This document shows positions 20,277 to 28,938 of a stretch of 55,423 nucleotides of DNA, piece after piece. This DNA comes from Knoellia remsis. Lineage in GTDB: Bacteria > Actinomycetota > Actinomycetes > Actinomycetales > Dermatophilaceae. A program made the position numbers and the translations under genes. The notes under the pieces were generated by a model. The model was not told the origin of the DNA and ran no database searches. It saw only the letters and a list, made by a program, of their open reading frames with translations. Location of the stretch: positions 1-55,423 of the forward strand of contig NZ_PVTI01000025.1 of NCBI RefSeq assembly GCF_003002895.1, written 5' to 3'. The first letter of the stretch is position 1, and each line of letters opens with the position of its first letter.

Positions 20277-20330
20277 GCACACCGCCGGCCGGCGGCGGAT
20301 GTGGCCCGTGGGCCATGGGCGTCCGCTCCG

Positions 20331-20376
20331 CGTCTATGACGGATAGGTACGTATGAGTACTTATCGGTCATAGACG
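20331..20376. terminator. 20-bp AT-rich stem-loop after the acetyltransferase gene
   Basis: The arms 20331-20350 and 20357-20376 (left arm begins CGTCTATGACGGATA) pair along 20 bases with one mismatch and one G-U pair and a six-base loop. Its low GC is unusual for the window. It is placed as a terminator, but an operator or recombination site is possible. Confidence 0.5.
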
Positions 20377-20462
20377 TGGAAACGGATATGTGCCGCAGCT
20401 CGCCCGCCGCGGGGTTCACGAGGCATTCACCTTCGAACCCACCCGGAGGGCGTGCGCGTGGC

Positions 20463-20468
20463 TAGGTT
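20463..20468 (+). promoter_or_regulatory. candidate -10 (TAGGTT) of the secreted phosphodiesterase-fold gene
   Basis: TAGGTT fits TANNNT and lies 35 bases before the ATG at 20504. No -35 is evident. Confidence 0.35.
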
Positions 20469-20503
20469 GGCGGGAGCAGACATCCCCTGACGTCAGGACT
20501 CCC

Positions 20504-21745
20504 ATGAACCGCTCCCGTGTCGCCGCGGCCGCCGCCGCGTCACTCCTCGCCCTCACCGCAGTCGCCGCCGCGCAGAGCTCGTCCGCTGCGCCGTCACCGG
20601 CCGCCGGCCAGAAGAACTCGGAGAAGGACCAGCCCAACGGCAAGGTCGACTCACTGCGCGTCGCGACCTACAACCTCTCGCTCAACCGCAGCACCGAGGG
20701 CCAGCTCGTCCGCGACCTTTCGACGCCCGACAACACCCAGGCCCGCAACGTCGCCGAGGTCATCCAGCGCACCAACCCCGACGTCGTCCTGCTCAACGAG
20801 TTCGACTACGTCGCGGGCGGCAAGGCCGTCGACCTCTTCCGCGACAACTACCTCGAGCGCTCGCAGAACGGCGCCCCCGCGGTCACCTACCCGTACGCCT
20901 ACACCGCGCCCGTCAACACCGGCGTCCCGAGCGGCTTCGACCTCAACAACGACGGCACGGTCGGAGGCGGCGACGACGCCTACGGCTTCGGGCTGTTCCC
21001 CGGCCAGTACGGCATGGTCGTCCTCTCGAAGTACCCCATCCAGACCGAGAACGTCCGCACCTTCCAGAACTTCCTCTGGAAGGACATGCCCGGCAACGTC
21101 ATGCCGACCGACTGGTACTCGCCGCAGGAGCAGGACATCTTCCGGCTCTCGAGCAAGTCGCACTGGGACGTGCCGATCACCGTCGGCAAGCGCACCGTGC
21201 ACGTCCTCGCCGCCCACCCGACCCCGCCGACCTTCGACGGCCCCGAGGACCGCAACGGCCGCCGCAACCACGACGAGATCCGGTTCTGGGCCGACTACAT
21301 CACCCCGGGCAAGGGCAAGTACATCTACGACGACGCCGGCACCACCGGCGGGCTCAACCCGAGCGAGCCGTTCGTCATCCTCGGCGACTACAACGCCGAC
21401 CCCTATGACGGCGACTCCTACCAGGGCGCCATCAACCAGCTGCTCGACAACAAGCGTGTCGTCGACCCGCTGAACTCCTCCGAGGGCGCGGTCGAGGCCT
21501 CGCAGGAGCAGGGTGGCGCCAACCTCACCCACGAGGGCGACCCGAAGTACGACACCGCCGACTTCGCCGACACCACGCCCGGCAACCTGCGCATCGACTA
21601 CACGCTCCTGTCGAAGCACCTGCGCCCGACCGACGCCGGCGTCTTCTGGCCGGTCCGCTCGGACCCGCTGTGGCGCCTCACCGGCGAGTACCCGTTCCCG
21701 ACGAGCGACCACCGTCTCGTCTGGACGGACGTCTCCCTGCGCTGA
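20504..21745 (+). CDS. secreted endonuclease/exonuclease/phosphatase-family protein
   Basis: 413 aa. A Sec signal peptide (cleavage near SSSAAP, about residue 29) precedes an EEP fold: LRVATYNLSLNR, VVLLNEFDYV with the metal-binding Glu, LAAHPTPPTFDGPEDRNGRR, VILGDYNADPYDGD with the catalytic Asp-x-Asn, and the terminal TSDHRLVWTDV with the Asp-His pair. A Ca-binding-like stretch DLNNDGTVGGGDD (about residues 146-158) interrupts the domain. Such enzymes hydrolyse phosphodiesters of nucleic acids or lipids; the substrate here is unknown. It stands alone between a promoter and a strong terminator and looks inserted between two genes usually adjacent. Confidence 0.88.
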   Translation: MNRSRVAAAAAASLLALTAVAAAQSSSAAPSPAAGQKNSEKDQPNGKVDSLRVATYNLSLNRSTEGQLVRDLSTPDNTQARNVAEVIQRTNPDVVLLNEFDYVAGGKAVDLFRDNYLERSQNGAPAVTYPYAYTAPVNTGVPSGFDLNNDGTVGGGDDAYGFGLFPGQYGMVVLSKYPIQTENVRTFQNFLWKDMPGNVMPTDWYSPQEQDIFRLSSKSHWDVPITVGKRTVHVLAAHPTPPTFDGPEDRNGRRNHDEIRFWADYITPGKGKYIYDDAGTTGGLNPSEPFVILGDYNADPYDGDSYQGAINQLLDNKRVVDPLNSSEGAVEASQEQGGANLTHEGDPKYDTADFADTTPGNLRIDYTLLSKHLRPTDAGVFWPVRSDPLWRLTGEYPFPTSDHRLVWTDVSLR

Positions 21746-21776
21746 CGCGTCGTCGAGGAAGGCCGACGAAACGGGA

Positions 21777-21813
21777 GGTATGCCGCCCGCTCACCGAGAG
21801 CGGGCGGCATACC
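21777..21813. terminator. perfect 16-bp hairpin built from two inverse GTATGCCG copies
   Basis: The arms 21777-21792 and 21798-21813 are exact reverse complements with a five-base loop (accga). Each arm begins or ends with the dispersed octamer (GGTATGCCGCCCGCTC). It follows the stop of the phosphodiesterase-fold gene, as expected for a terminator. It is the clearest case of the octamer forming a terminator stem. Confidence 0.75.
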
Positions 21814-21839
21814 GAATCGGCTCTGCGCGCGCGCTGACC

Positions 21840-21845
21840 TAGGCT
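21840..21845 (+). promoter_or_regulatory. -10 element (TAGGCT) of the DUF2344 gene
   Basis: TAGGCT ends ten bases before the ATG at 21856, so the leader is absent or only a few bases long. Confidence 0.5.
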
Positions 21846-21855
21846 GGCCCGCACC

Positions 21856-22632
21856 ATGGCTCGCAAGCGCACTCCCGAGGGCCCACCGCCCCCACCGCCG
21901 GTCCAGAAGCTCCGCATCCGCTATGCCCGCCGCGGCCGCCTGCGGTTCTCCTCGACCCGCGACTTCGGTCGCGCGCTCGAGCGCGCGCTGCGGCGCTCCG
22001 GCGTGCCGATGGCCTTCTCGGCCGGCTTCCACCCGCACCCGAAGATCTCGTATGCCGGTGCCGCGCCGACCGGGACCGCGAGCGAGGCGGAGTACTTCGA
22101 GATCTCCGTGACCGAGCGGGTCGACCCGGATGCGGTGCGCGCGGCCCTCGACGCGGCACTCCCGGACGACCTCGAGATCATCGAGGTCGTCGAGGCCGGC
22201 CCCGGTTCGCTCGCCGAGCGGCTCGAGGCGAGCGTGTGGCGTCTCGAGCTGCACGGCGTCACCGAGGACGAGCTCTCCTATGCCGTGGAGCGCTTCCTCG
22301 CGGTCGAGGTCGCCGAGGTGACCCGCACCTTCAAGACCGGGCCCAAGACGTTCGACACCCGCTCGGCGGTCCTGGCGATGGACGTGGTGGACGACGCACC
22401 GGCGACGACCGCCGCGGGGGAGGAGGGGCCGTGTGCGATACTGCAGATGGTCGTACGGCACACCACACCGTCCGTTCGCCCCGATGACATCCTGACCGCA
22501 CTGCACGCCGTCACCGAGTTCCAGGCACCGGTCCCGCCACGGGTCACCCGGCTCGCCCAGGGCCCGTTGACAGACGCAGCTGCTGGGGTGGCCGACCCGT
22601 TGGCTGCCGACAAGGACGCCGTCGGTTCCTGA
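21856..22632 (+). CDS. TIGR03936-family (DUF2344) protein
   Basis: 258 aa. The family core is seen as LRIRYARRGRLRFSSTRDFG, AFSAGFHPHPKISY, SEAEYFEI and TRTFKTGPKTFDTR. It is the usual partner of the TIGR03960 radical SAM protein and precedes the RNase E gene in actinobacteria, as here; no reaction is established. It has its own promoter and lies 176 bases before the RNase E start. Confidence 0.9.
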   Translation: MARKRTPEGPPPPPPVQKLRIRYARRGRLRFSSTRDFGRALERALRRSGVPMAFSAGFHPHPKISYAGAAPTGTASEAEYFEISVTERVDPDAVRAALDAALPDDLEIIEVVEAGPGSLAERLEASVWRLELHGVTEDELSYAVERFLAVEVAEVTRTFKTGPKTFDTRSAVLAMDVVDDAPATTAAGEEGPCAILQMVVRHTTPSVRPDDILTALHAVTEFQAPVPPRVTRLAQGPLTDAAAGVADPLAADKDAVGS

Positions 22633-22747
22633 CCCGGTGACGCAGCGGAAGCCTCCGCGCGAACCGGAGCAGGGACAGCACACGACTTCCGTGCCGGACC
22701 TGAAAAACCGGTGCGATACCCCAACACGAGCCCCACGGGGCCGGAAG

Positions 22748-22765
22748 ACCAGGACTGGTCCTGGT
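22748..22765 (+). promoter_or_regulatory. 8-bp stem-loop in the RNase E leader
   Basis: ACCAGGAC-TG-GTCCTGGT lies 43 bases before the RNase E ATG. In several bacteria RNase E controls its own mRNA through leader hairpins; whether this one does is inference. Confidence 0.3.
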
Positions 22766-22808
22766 GGTGTGGCTGACGGCCATCGTGGCGCCGGAAGGGC
22801 CAGAGCCG

Positions 22809-25800
22809 ATGGCTACCCAGGACGACACCACCAACGAACCCACGACGGACGTGACGGTCACCGCTGACGCGGGGACCGACGCGCCCGTCGAGACCGCCGA
22901 GGCGCCCACGGCGAAGCCGAAGCGGCGCCGCGCCACGAAGAAGGCCGCCGCGCCGGAGCCGGTTCCGGCACCCGAGGCGCAGCCCGCGACCGGCGACGCC
23001 GCCGCCGCTGACGTCACACCCGACGAGCCCACCACCGAGACGGCCGCCGACGAGGGCGCACCCAAGAAACGGGCCCGCAAGACCGCCAAGAAGGCCGCGA
23101 AGGCGACCAAGAAGGGTGCGAAGAAGGCGAGCACGAAGGCCGCCGAGGACGGGGACGCCGCTCCCGCCTCCGAGGAGTCCGCAGCCGCCGACGAACAGCT
23201 CGCGGATACGCACCCCGCCGCAGAGCAGCAGAGCGAGGCGACCACCGACGAGGGCGACACCGCTGAGGCTCCTGCCGCGACGTCGACCTTCGGGCTCCTC
23301 TTCCAGGCCCCGGACCTCACCAAGGCCCCGCGGCGCCGTCGCGCCACCTCTCCCGCGCAGGCCCCCGCCGAGCGGCCCGCCGACCGGGACGAGGACCAGG
23401 CGCCCGCCGAGGCCGAGGGGGCCGATCACCCCGCGACGTCCGACGAGGCCGACGACCCGCAGGGCGGCGGCCGGCGTCGCCGCCGGGGCGGCCGTGGCCG
23501 CCGCGGACGGGGCGGGGACAAGGCCGACCAGGGTGACGAGCAGGAGAAGTCGTCGCAGGACGACACGGAGGGCAAGGCCAAGTCTGGGAAGACGTCCGCC
23601 AAGGACTCCGACGACCGTGATGGTGAGGCGTCCGACGCGGACAAGGACGACAGGGACGACAAGGACGGCGAGAGCGGTTCGAGCCGTCGCCGCCGTCGGC
23701 GCCGACGCTCCGGTGGCGCGACCGAGGGAGACGACCCGCCCGGCACCGTGACCAAGGTCCGTGAGCCGCGCAAGGACCGCGACGCTCCGACCGCGGTCAA
23801 GGGCTCCACGCGTCTCGAGGCCAAGAAGCAGCGGCGTCGCGAGGGCCGCGAGGCCGGACGCCGCCGCACGATCATCACCGAGGCCGAGTTCCTCGCCCGC
23901 CGCGAGTCCGTCGACCGCGTCATGACGGTGCGCGGCAAGGGCGACAAGACCCAGATCGGCGTCCTCGAGGACGGGGTGCTCGTCGAGCACTACGTCTCCC
24001 GCGAGACGAACGCGTCGATGGCCGGCAACGTCTACCTCGGCCGGGTCCAGAACGTCCTGCCGTCGATGGAGGCCGCCTTCGTCGACATCGGCAAGGGCCG
24101 CAACGCCGTCCTGTACGCCGGTGAGGTCAACTGGGACGCCGCGGGCCTGGAGCAGAACCAGCCCAAGCGGATCGAGAACGCCCTCTCCTCCGGCGACACC
24201 GTCCTCGTCCAGGTGACGAAGGACCCGATCGGCCACAAGGGCGCCCGGCTCACGAGCCAGATCTCGCTGCCCGGCCGCTACCTCGTCTACGTGCCCGAGG
24301 GCTCGATGACGGGTATCTCGCGCAAGCTTCCCGACACCGAGCGGGCCCGTCTCAAGAAGATCCTCAAGGAGGTCGTGCCCGAGTCCGCCGGCGTCATCGT
24401 GCGCACCGCCGCCGAGGGTGCGAGCGAGGAGGAGCTGCGCGCCGACGTCGAGCGGCTCACCAAGGCGTGGGAGAAGATCCAGAAGAAGGTCGACTCCGCC
24501 AAGGCGAAGAAGGCCAGCAGCGGCGGCGCGCCGGTCCTGCTCCACGGCGAGGCCGACCTCACCGTCCGGGTCATCCGCGACGTCTTCACCGAGGACTTCA
24601 AGGAGCTCATCGTCTCCGGCGACCAGGCGTGGTCCGAGGTCAGCGGCTACGTCGAGGACGTCGCACCCGACCTCGCGGCACGCCTCACGCACTGGACCTC
24701 CGAGGAGGACCTCTTCGCGCACTACCGCGTCGACGAGCAGATCGCCAAGGCGATGGACCGCAAGGTCTGGCTGCCCTCGGGTGGCTCGCTCGTCATCGAC
24801 CGGACCGAGGCGATGACCGTCGTCGACGTCAACACCGGCAAGTTCGTCGGCTCGGGCGGCAACCTCGAGGAGACGGTCACCAAGAACAACATCGAGGCCG
24901 CCGAGGAGATCGTCCGCCAGCTCCGGCTGCGCGACATCGGCGGAATCATCGTCATCGACTTCATCGACATGGTCCTCGAGTCCAACCGCGACCTCGTCGT
25001 GCGACGCCTCCTCGAGTGCCTCGGCCGCGACCGGACGAAGCACCAGGTCGCCGAGGTCACCTCGCTCGGCCTCGTGCAGATGACCCGCAAGCGGGTCGGC
25101 TCGGGCCTCATCGAGGTCTTCGGCGAGACCTGCACCCACTGCGACGGCCGCGGCTTCCTCATCCACAGCGAGCCGATCGAGCGCTCCGGTGGCGGCGAGG
25201 GCGGCAACGGTGGTGGCGGCAGCCACAACCACGGCGGCCAGGGCGGCAGCGGCGGCGGCTCCGGTCGCGGCCGTGGCCGGCGCGGCAAGGGCTCGGACGG
25301 CTCGGCCGACAAGGCCTCCGCGACCGAGGACAAGCCCGCCTCCAGCGGCCCGACCGCTGCCCAGATCGCGGCGGCCGCGCACGCGGCGGCGATCAAGTCG
25401 ATGTCGGGGGAGGCCGCCGACGACGACGTCGCCGAGCTCGCCGCCACCGAGCAGCCGGGGTCCGACACCAGCGCCGGGACGATGGCGACCGACGACACGA
25501 CCGCGACCGACGGGACCACGGCGACCGACGGGACCACGGCGACGGACGACACGACTGCGGCTGACGCCACGGCGGCCGACGAGACGCCGCGCGTCATCGT
25601 CGAGCCGGCGTCCACCGAGTCACCCTCGGGCGCGACCACCGAGGCCACCACGGCCGACGTGCCCGCCGACCCCGCGGCCGTCACCGTCCAGGCGCCGCTC
25701 GAGGAGCCAGTTGTGCGCCCGCGCCGCAAGCGCGGCCGGGTCGTCGCACCGGCCGGTCCGCCCCGCCACGAGCCGGCGGGCGATCCGGTGACCGAGCAGG

Positions 25801-25838
25801 CCAGCGCGGATTTGGACCAGCCCGAGGCGAGCCAGTAA
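22809..25838 (+). CDS. rne: ribonuclease E/G family endoribonuclease
   Basis: 1009 aa. RNase E/G cuts single-stranded AU-rich RNA in rRNA maturation and mRNA decay. ATG 22809 follows GGAAGG; an upstream in-frame start lacks such a site. In order: a 330-residue disordered extension of acidic and Lys/Ala-rich blocks (AKKAAKATKKGAKKASTK); the S1-like domain (GNVYLGRVQNVLPSMEAAFV); the catalytic metal site with Asp in TVVDVNTGKFVG and IVIDFIDM; the zinc-link CTHCDGRGF; a Gly/His/Asn-rich tail; and a Thr/Asp-rich stretch with near-perfect repeats of TATDGT (DNA about 25486-25566, 18-base units). It contains no GTATGCCG copy despite its length. Confidence 0.93.
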   Translation: MATQDDTTNEPTTDVTVTADAGTDAPVETAEAPTAKPKRRRATKKAAAPEPVPAPEAQPATGDAAAADVTPDEPTTETAADEGAPKKRARKTAKKAAKATKKGAKKASTKAAEDGDAAPASEESAAADEQLADTHPAAEQQSEATTDEGDTAEAPAATSTFGLLFQAPDLTKAPRRRRATSPAQAPAERPADRDEDQAPAEAEGADHPATSDEADDPQGGGRRRRRGGRGRRGRGGDKADQGDEQEKSSQDDTEGKAKSGKTSAKDSDDRDGEASDADKDDRDDKDGESGSSRRRRRRRRSGGATEGDDPPGTVTKVREPRKDRDAPTAVKGSTRLEAKKQRRREGREAGRRRTIITEAEFLARRESVDRVMTVRGKGDKTQIGVLEDGVLVEHYVSRETNASMAGNVYLGRVQNVLPSMEAAFVDIGKGRNAVLYAGEVNWDAAGLEQNQPKRIENALSSGDTVLVQVTKDPIGHKGARLTSQISLPGRYLVYVPEGSMTGISRKLPDTERARLKKILKEVVPESAGVIVRTAAEGASEEELRADVERLTKAWEKIQKKVDSAKAKKASSGGAPVLLHGEADLTVRVIRDVFTEDFKELIVSGDQAWSEVSGYVEDVAPDLAARLTHWTSEEDLFAHYRVDEQIAKAMDRKVWLPSGGSLVIDRTEAMTVVDVNTGKFVGSGGNLEETVTKNNIEAAEEIVRQLRLRDIGGIIVIDFIDMVLESNRDLVVRRLLECLGRDRTKHQVAEVTSLGLVQMTRKRVGSGLIEVFGETCTHCDGRGFLIHSEPIERSGGGEGGNGGGGSHNHGGQGGSGGGSGRGRGRRGKGSDGSADKASATEDKPASSGPTAAQIAAAAHAAAIKSMSGEAADDDVAELAATEQPGSDTSAGTMATDDTTATDGTTATDGTTATDDTTAADATAADETPRVIVEPASTESPSGATTEATTADVPADPAAVTVQAPLEEPVVRPRRKRGRVVAPAGPPRHEPAGDPVTEQASADLDQPEASQ

Positions 25839-25965
25839 CCTAGACAGTCGGTGCGCCCACCGAGCCGATGTCCTGTGTCCCGAGTGCTGAGCACGCGGGC
25901 AGTGGGGTAGCTATCAGCCGGTCACCGAAGAGCGAGCGCATCCTGAACCGAAAGTGAGTCCAACT

Positions 25966-26271
25966 GTGTACGCGATTGTTCGCGCAGGCGGTCGGCAGGA
26001 GAAGGTCTCCGTCGGAGACGTCCTCCTGATCGACAAGGCCGGCCAGGCCGGCGACAGCATCGACCTGACCCCGCTCCTCGTCGTCGACGGCTCGACCGTC
26101 ACCTCCGACGCGGCGAAGCTGGCGAAGGTGTCCGTGAAGGCCGAGGTCGTCAAGGCCGCCAAGGGCCCCAAGATCACGATCATGAAGTACAAGAACAAGA
26201 CCGGCTACAAGAAGCGTCAGGGCCACCGTCAGCCGCTGACCCAGGTCAAGATCACCGCGATCGACGCCTGA
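25966..26271 (+). CDS. rplU: 50S ribosomal protein bL21
   Basis: 101 aa. bL21 binds 23S rRNA. Seen: [17 protein letters not shown] at the N-terminus, and [19 protein letters not shown] with the family's C-terminal basic motif. GTG 25966 gives the usual N-terminus; GTG 25954 would add four residues. The 127-base leader after rne contains TAACCTAGACA at 25838-25848, a plausible -10 region, and a GTGCTGAGCAC hairpin. It precedes rpmA by 36 bases. Confidence 0.96.
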   Translation: MYAIVRAGGRQEKVSVGDVLLIDKAGQAGDSIDLTPLLVVDGSTVTSDAAKLAKVSVKAEVVKAAKGPKITIMKYKNKTGYKKRQGHRQPLTQVKITAIDA

Positions 26272-26307
26272 GCGGTTCCCCCAGACTCACGAAGGTAGGC
26301 AGCAGAC

Positions 26308-26580
26308 ATGGCACACAAGAAGGGTGCGTCCTCGACCCGCAACGGTCGTGACAGCAACGCACAGCGACTCGGCGTGAAGCGCTTCGGCGGCCAGCTCGTC
26401 AACGCGGGCGAGATCATCGTCCGCCAGCGTGGCACGCACTTCCACCCCGGCGACGGCGTCGGCCGCGGCGGTGACGACACGCTCTTCGCGCTCGTCGCCG
26501 GCAACGTCGAGTTCGGCACCAAGCGTCGCCGCAAGGTCGTCAACATCGTCCCCGTCGAGGAGACCGCCTCCGCGGAGTGA
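26308..26580 (+). CDS. rpmA: 50S ribosomal protein bL27
   Basis: 90 aa. bL27 sits at the peptidyl-transferase centre with its N-terminus. Seen: [29 protein letters not shown] and [20 protein letters not shown]. The N-terminus begins with the mature-type sequence AHKKG and has no Firmicutes-type cleavable extension. It is followed 18 bases later by a strong terminator. Confidence 0.97.
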   Translation: MAHKKGASSTRNGRDSNAQRLGVKRFGGQLVNAGEIIVRQRGTHFHPGDGVGRGGDDTLFALVAGNVEFGTKRRRKVVNIVPVEETASAE

Positions 26581-26597
26581 CCTCGGCGCACCGACAA

Positions 26598-26640
26598 GGC
26601 GCCCGTATGCCGCGTGCTCACCACGCGACATACGGGCGCC
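26598..26640 (+). terminator. rho-independent-type terminator of rplU-rpmA containing a GTATGCCG copy
   Basis: The 19-base arms 26598-26616 and 26622-26640 pair with one mismatch around the loop ctcac, and an A-T extension leads into TTT at 26641-26643. The left arm carries GTATGCCG; the right arm has the one-base variant CGACATAC. Confidence 0.8.
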
Positions 26641-26660
26641 TTTCGCTGTCCCCACCCCAA

Positions 26661-26756
26661 CTGATTGCCGGTTCCCGGCAGAACTGCCCCGACTGATTGC
26701 GCACAGTTCGCATCCGACGCGAAGCGAGGATGCGAACTGTGCGCAATCAGTCGGGG
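26661..26756. repeat. 29-bp perfect palindrome with an adjacent related half-copy
   Basis: The arms 26687-26715 and 26728-26756 are exact 29-base reverse complements (left arm begins CCCCGACTGATTGCGC) with a 12-base loop. At 26660-26680 stands ACTGATTGCCGGTTCCCGGCA, nearly the start of the palindrome at 9214. The structure ends 21 bases before an acetyltransferase start, after a separate terminator, so it is not needed to terminate rpmA. Confidence 0.8.
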
Positions 26757-26777
26757 GAGAGCGGGCAGGATGGGGGC

Positions 26778-27368
26778 ATGGCGGTGACGGTGCGGGAGAT
26801 GCGACAGGGTGAGCGCAAGGACGCGGCGGCGGCTCTCGCGACGGCGTTCCGCTACGACCCGGTCAACCGGTTCATCGGCAGCCGCCCCGAGCGCGACCGC
26901 ATCCTCTGGGACACCCTGCTCCGCTTCCAGCACGGTGACGCTGCCAGCGTCGACCTCGCCGTCGACGGGCGCAGGGTCGTCGGCGTCGGGGTCTGGGACC
27001 CGCCGGGTCACGCACCGTCGCTGATGTCGCGGCTGCGCGCCGGCCCGGGCTTCCTGCGCGCCCTCGGACGCGACGCGCGCAAGGGCGCCCAGGTCGAGGA
27101 GTGGATGGCGCGGCACCGGCCGCAGGAGCCGTTCTGGTACCTCGCCCACCTCGGCGCCACCGAGCCCGGCAAGGGTGTCGGGTCGGCCCTGCTGAACTAC
27201 CGCCTCGCGCAGCTCGACCGCGAAGGCGGGCGGACGGCATACCTCGAGAACAGCAACGAGCGGAACCTGCGCCTCTACGAGCGGTTCGGGTTCGAGGTGA
27301 CGTCCCGGCTCGACGGCGGGCCCGAGGGCGCTCCGCCGGTGTGGGGGATGGTGCGGCGCCCCGCATAG
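26778..27368 (+). CDS. GNAT-family N-acetyltransferase
   Basis: 196 aa. Seen: the N-terminal GNAT region [24 protein letters not shown], the acetyl-CoA loop [20 protein letters not shown] and the C-terminal [23 protein letters not shown] 26778 gives a standard N-terminus. It stands between the ribosomal-protein genes and obgE, which are often adjacent, so it looks inserted. Substrate unknown. Confidence 0.85.
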   Translation: MAVTVREMRQGERKDAAAALATAFRYDPVNRFIGSRPERDRILWDTLLRFQHGDAASVDLAVDGRRVVGVGVWDPPGHAPSLMSRLRAGPGFLRALGRDARKGAQVEEWMARHRPQEPFWYLAHLGATEPGKGVGSALLNYRLAQLDREGGRTAYLENSNERNLRLYERFGFEVTSRLDGGPEGAPPVWGMVRRPA

Positions 27369-27371
27369 ACT
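27366..27371 (+). promoter_or_regulatory. -10 element (TAGACT) of obgE, leaderless
   Basis: TAGACT overlaps the stop of the upstream gene and ends seven bases before the obgE ATG at 27379. Confidence 0.55.
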
Positions 27372-27378
27372 GGCGGGT

Positions 27379-28935
27379 ATGGCCGTCAACTTCGTGGACC
27401 GCGTTGTCCTGCACGTCGCGGCCGGTGACGGCGGACACGGTGTCGCCTCCGTCAAGCGCGAGAAGTTCAAGCCGCTCGGCGGGCCCGACGGCGGCAACGG
27501 CGGCAAGGGCGGCTCGCTGATCCTGCGAGTCGATCCGCAGGCCACGACACTGCTCGACTACCACCACAGCCCGCACCGGCGTGCCGCCAACGGCAAGCCC
27601 GGCGCCGGCGACGAGCGCAACGGCGGCGACGGCGCAGACCTCGTCCTGCCCGTCCCCGAGGGCACGGTCGTCAAGAATGCCGCCGGCGACGTCCTCGCCG
27701 ACCTCGTGGGTGCCGACGCCGAGTTCGTCGTCGCTCGCGGCGGCCGCGGTGGGCTCGGCAACAAGGCGCTCGCATCCGCACGGCGCAAGGCTCCCGGCTT
27801 CGCCCTGCTCGGCGAGCCCGGAGACAGCCTCGACATCGTCCTCGAGCTGAAGTCGCTTGCCGACGTCGCCCTCATCGGCTTCCCCAGCGCGGGCAAGTCC
27901 TCGCTCGTCTCGGTGCTCAGCGCGGCCAAGCCCAAGATCGCGGACTACCCGTTCACGACCCTCGTACCGAACCTCGGGGTCGTCACCGCGGGCAGCGAGC
28001 GCTACACCATCGCCGACGTGCCCGGCCTCATCCCGGGTGCGAGCGAGGGCAAGGGCCTCGGCCTGGAGTTCCTCCGTCACGTCGAGCGTTGCTCGGTGCT
28101 GGCGCACGTCGTGGACTGTGCGACCCTCGAGCCCGGCCGCGACCCGATGACCGACCTCGAGGTCATCGAGTCCGAGCTCGCGGCCTACGTCCCCGACAAC
28201 TCCCTCGGTGGCCGTCCGCTCTCGGAGCGCACCCGCATCGTCGTCCTCAACAAGGCCGACGTGCCCGAGGCGCGCGACCTCGCCGAGATGGTCAAGCCGA
28301 TGCTCGAGGAGCGGGGACTCGAGGTGCACATCGTCAGCGCCGTCGCGCACATCGGCCTCAAGGAGCTGTCGTTCGCGCTGGCCCGTCACGTCGCCGAAGC
28401 TCGGGCAGAGCTCGAGGCCGAGGTCGTCGAGCGGCCGCGCACGATCATCCGACCCAAGGCCGTGGACGACTCCGGCTTCACCGTGCGTCGCGAGAACACC
28501 AGCGAGGGCGAGATCTTCCGCGTCCTCGGCGAGCGTCCGACCCGGTGGATCCGGCAGACCGACTTCTCCAACGACGAGGCCGTCGGCTACCTCGCCGACC
28601 GGCTCAACCGCCTCGGTGTCGAGGACGAGCTGTTCAAGGCCGGTGCCGTCGCCGGCTCGACCGTCGTCATCGGTCCCGAGGAGAACTCCGTCGTCTTCGA
28701 CTGGGAGCCGACCATGGCCGCGGGTGCCGAGCTGCTCACCGGTCCGCGCGGCACCGACCTGCGCCTCGACGAGTCCGACCGCAAGACCCGCAGCCAGAAG
28801 CGCGAGGAGTTCCACGGCCGCAAGGACGCCCAGACCGCCGCGCGCGAGGAGCTCGCGGCCGAGCGCCGGGCCGGGCACTGGGCGACGGTGCGCGACGGCG
28901 ACGAGGACGAGTCCGCCGGCACCGGCGACGCGTGA
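27379..28935 (+). CDS. obgE: GTPase ObgE/CgtA
   Basis: 518 aa. Obg binds the 50S subunit and links ribosome assembly to stress signalling. Seen: the Gly-rich Obg domain ([20 protein letters not shown]), the GTPase domain with G1 GFPSAGKSS near residue 169, G2 [14 protein letters not shown]3 DVPGLI and G4 NKAD, then the OCT domain ([19 protein letters not shown]). A charged C-terminal tail of about 40 residues follows. proB begins three bases after the stop, suggesting one operon. Confidence 0.96.
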   Translation: MAVNFVDRVVLHVAAGDGGHGVASVKREKFKPLGGPDGGNGGKGGSLILRVDPQATTLLDYHHSPHRRAANGKPGAGDERNGGDGADLVLPVPEGTVVKNAAGDVLADLVGADAEFVVARGGRGGLGNKALASARRKAPGFALLGEPGDSLDIVLELKSLADVALIGFPSAGKSSLVSVLSAAKPKIADYPFTTLVPNLGVVTAGSERYTIADVPGLIPGASEGKGLGLEFLRHVERCSVLAHVVDCATLEPGRDPMTDLEVIESELAAYVPDNSLGGRPLSERTRIVVLNKADVPEARDLAEMVKPMLEERGLEVHIVSAVAHIGLKELSFALARHVAEARAELEAEVVERPRTIIRPKAVDDSGFTVRRENTSEGEIFRVLGERPTRWIRQTDFSNDEAVGYLADRLNRLGVEDELFKAGAVAGSTVVIGPEENSVVFDWEPTMAAGAELLTGPRGTDLRLDESDRKTRSQKREEFHGRKDAQTAAREELAAERRAGHWATVRDGDEDESAGTGDA

Positions 28936-28938
28936 GCG

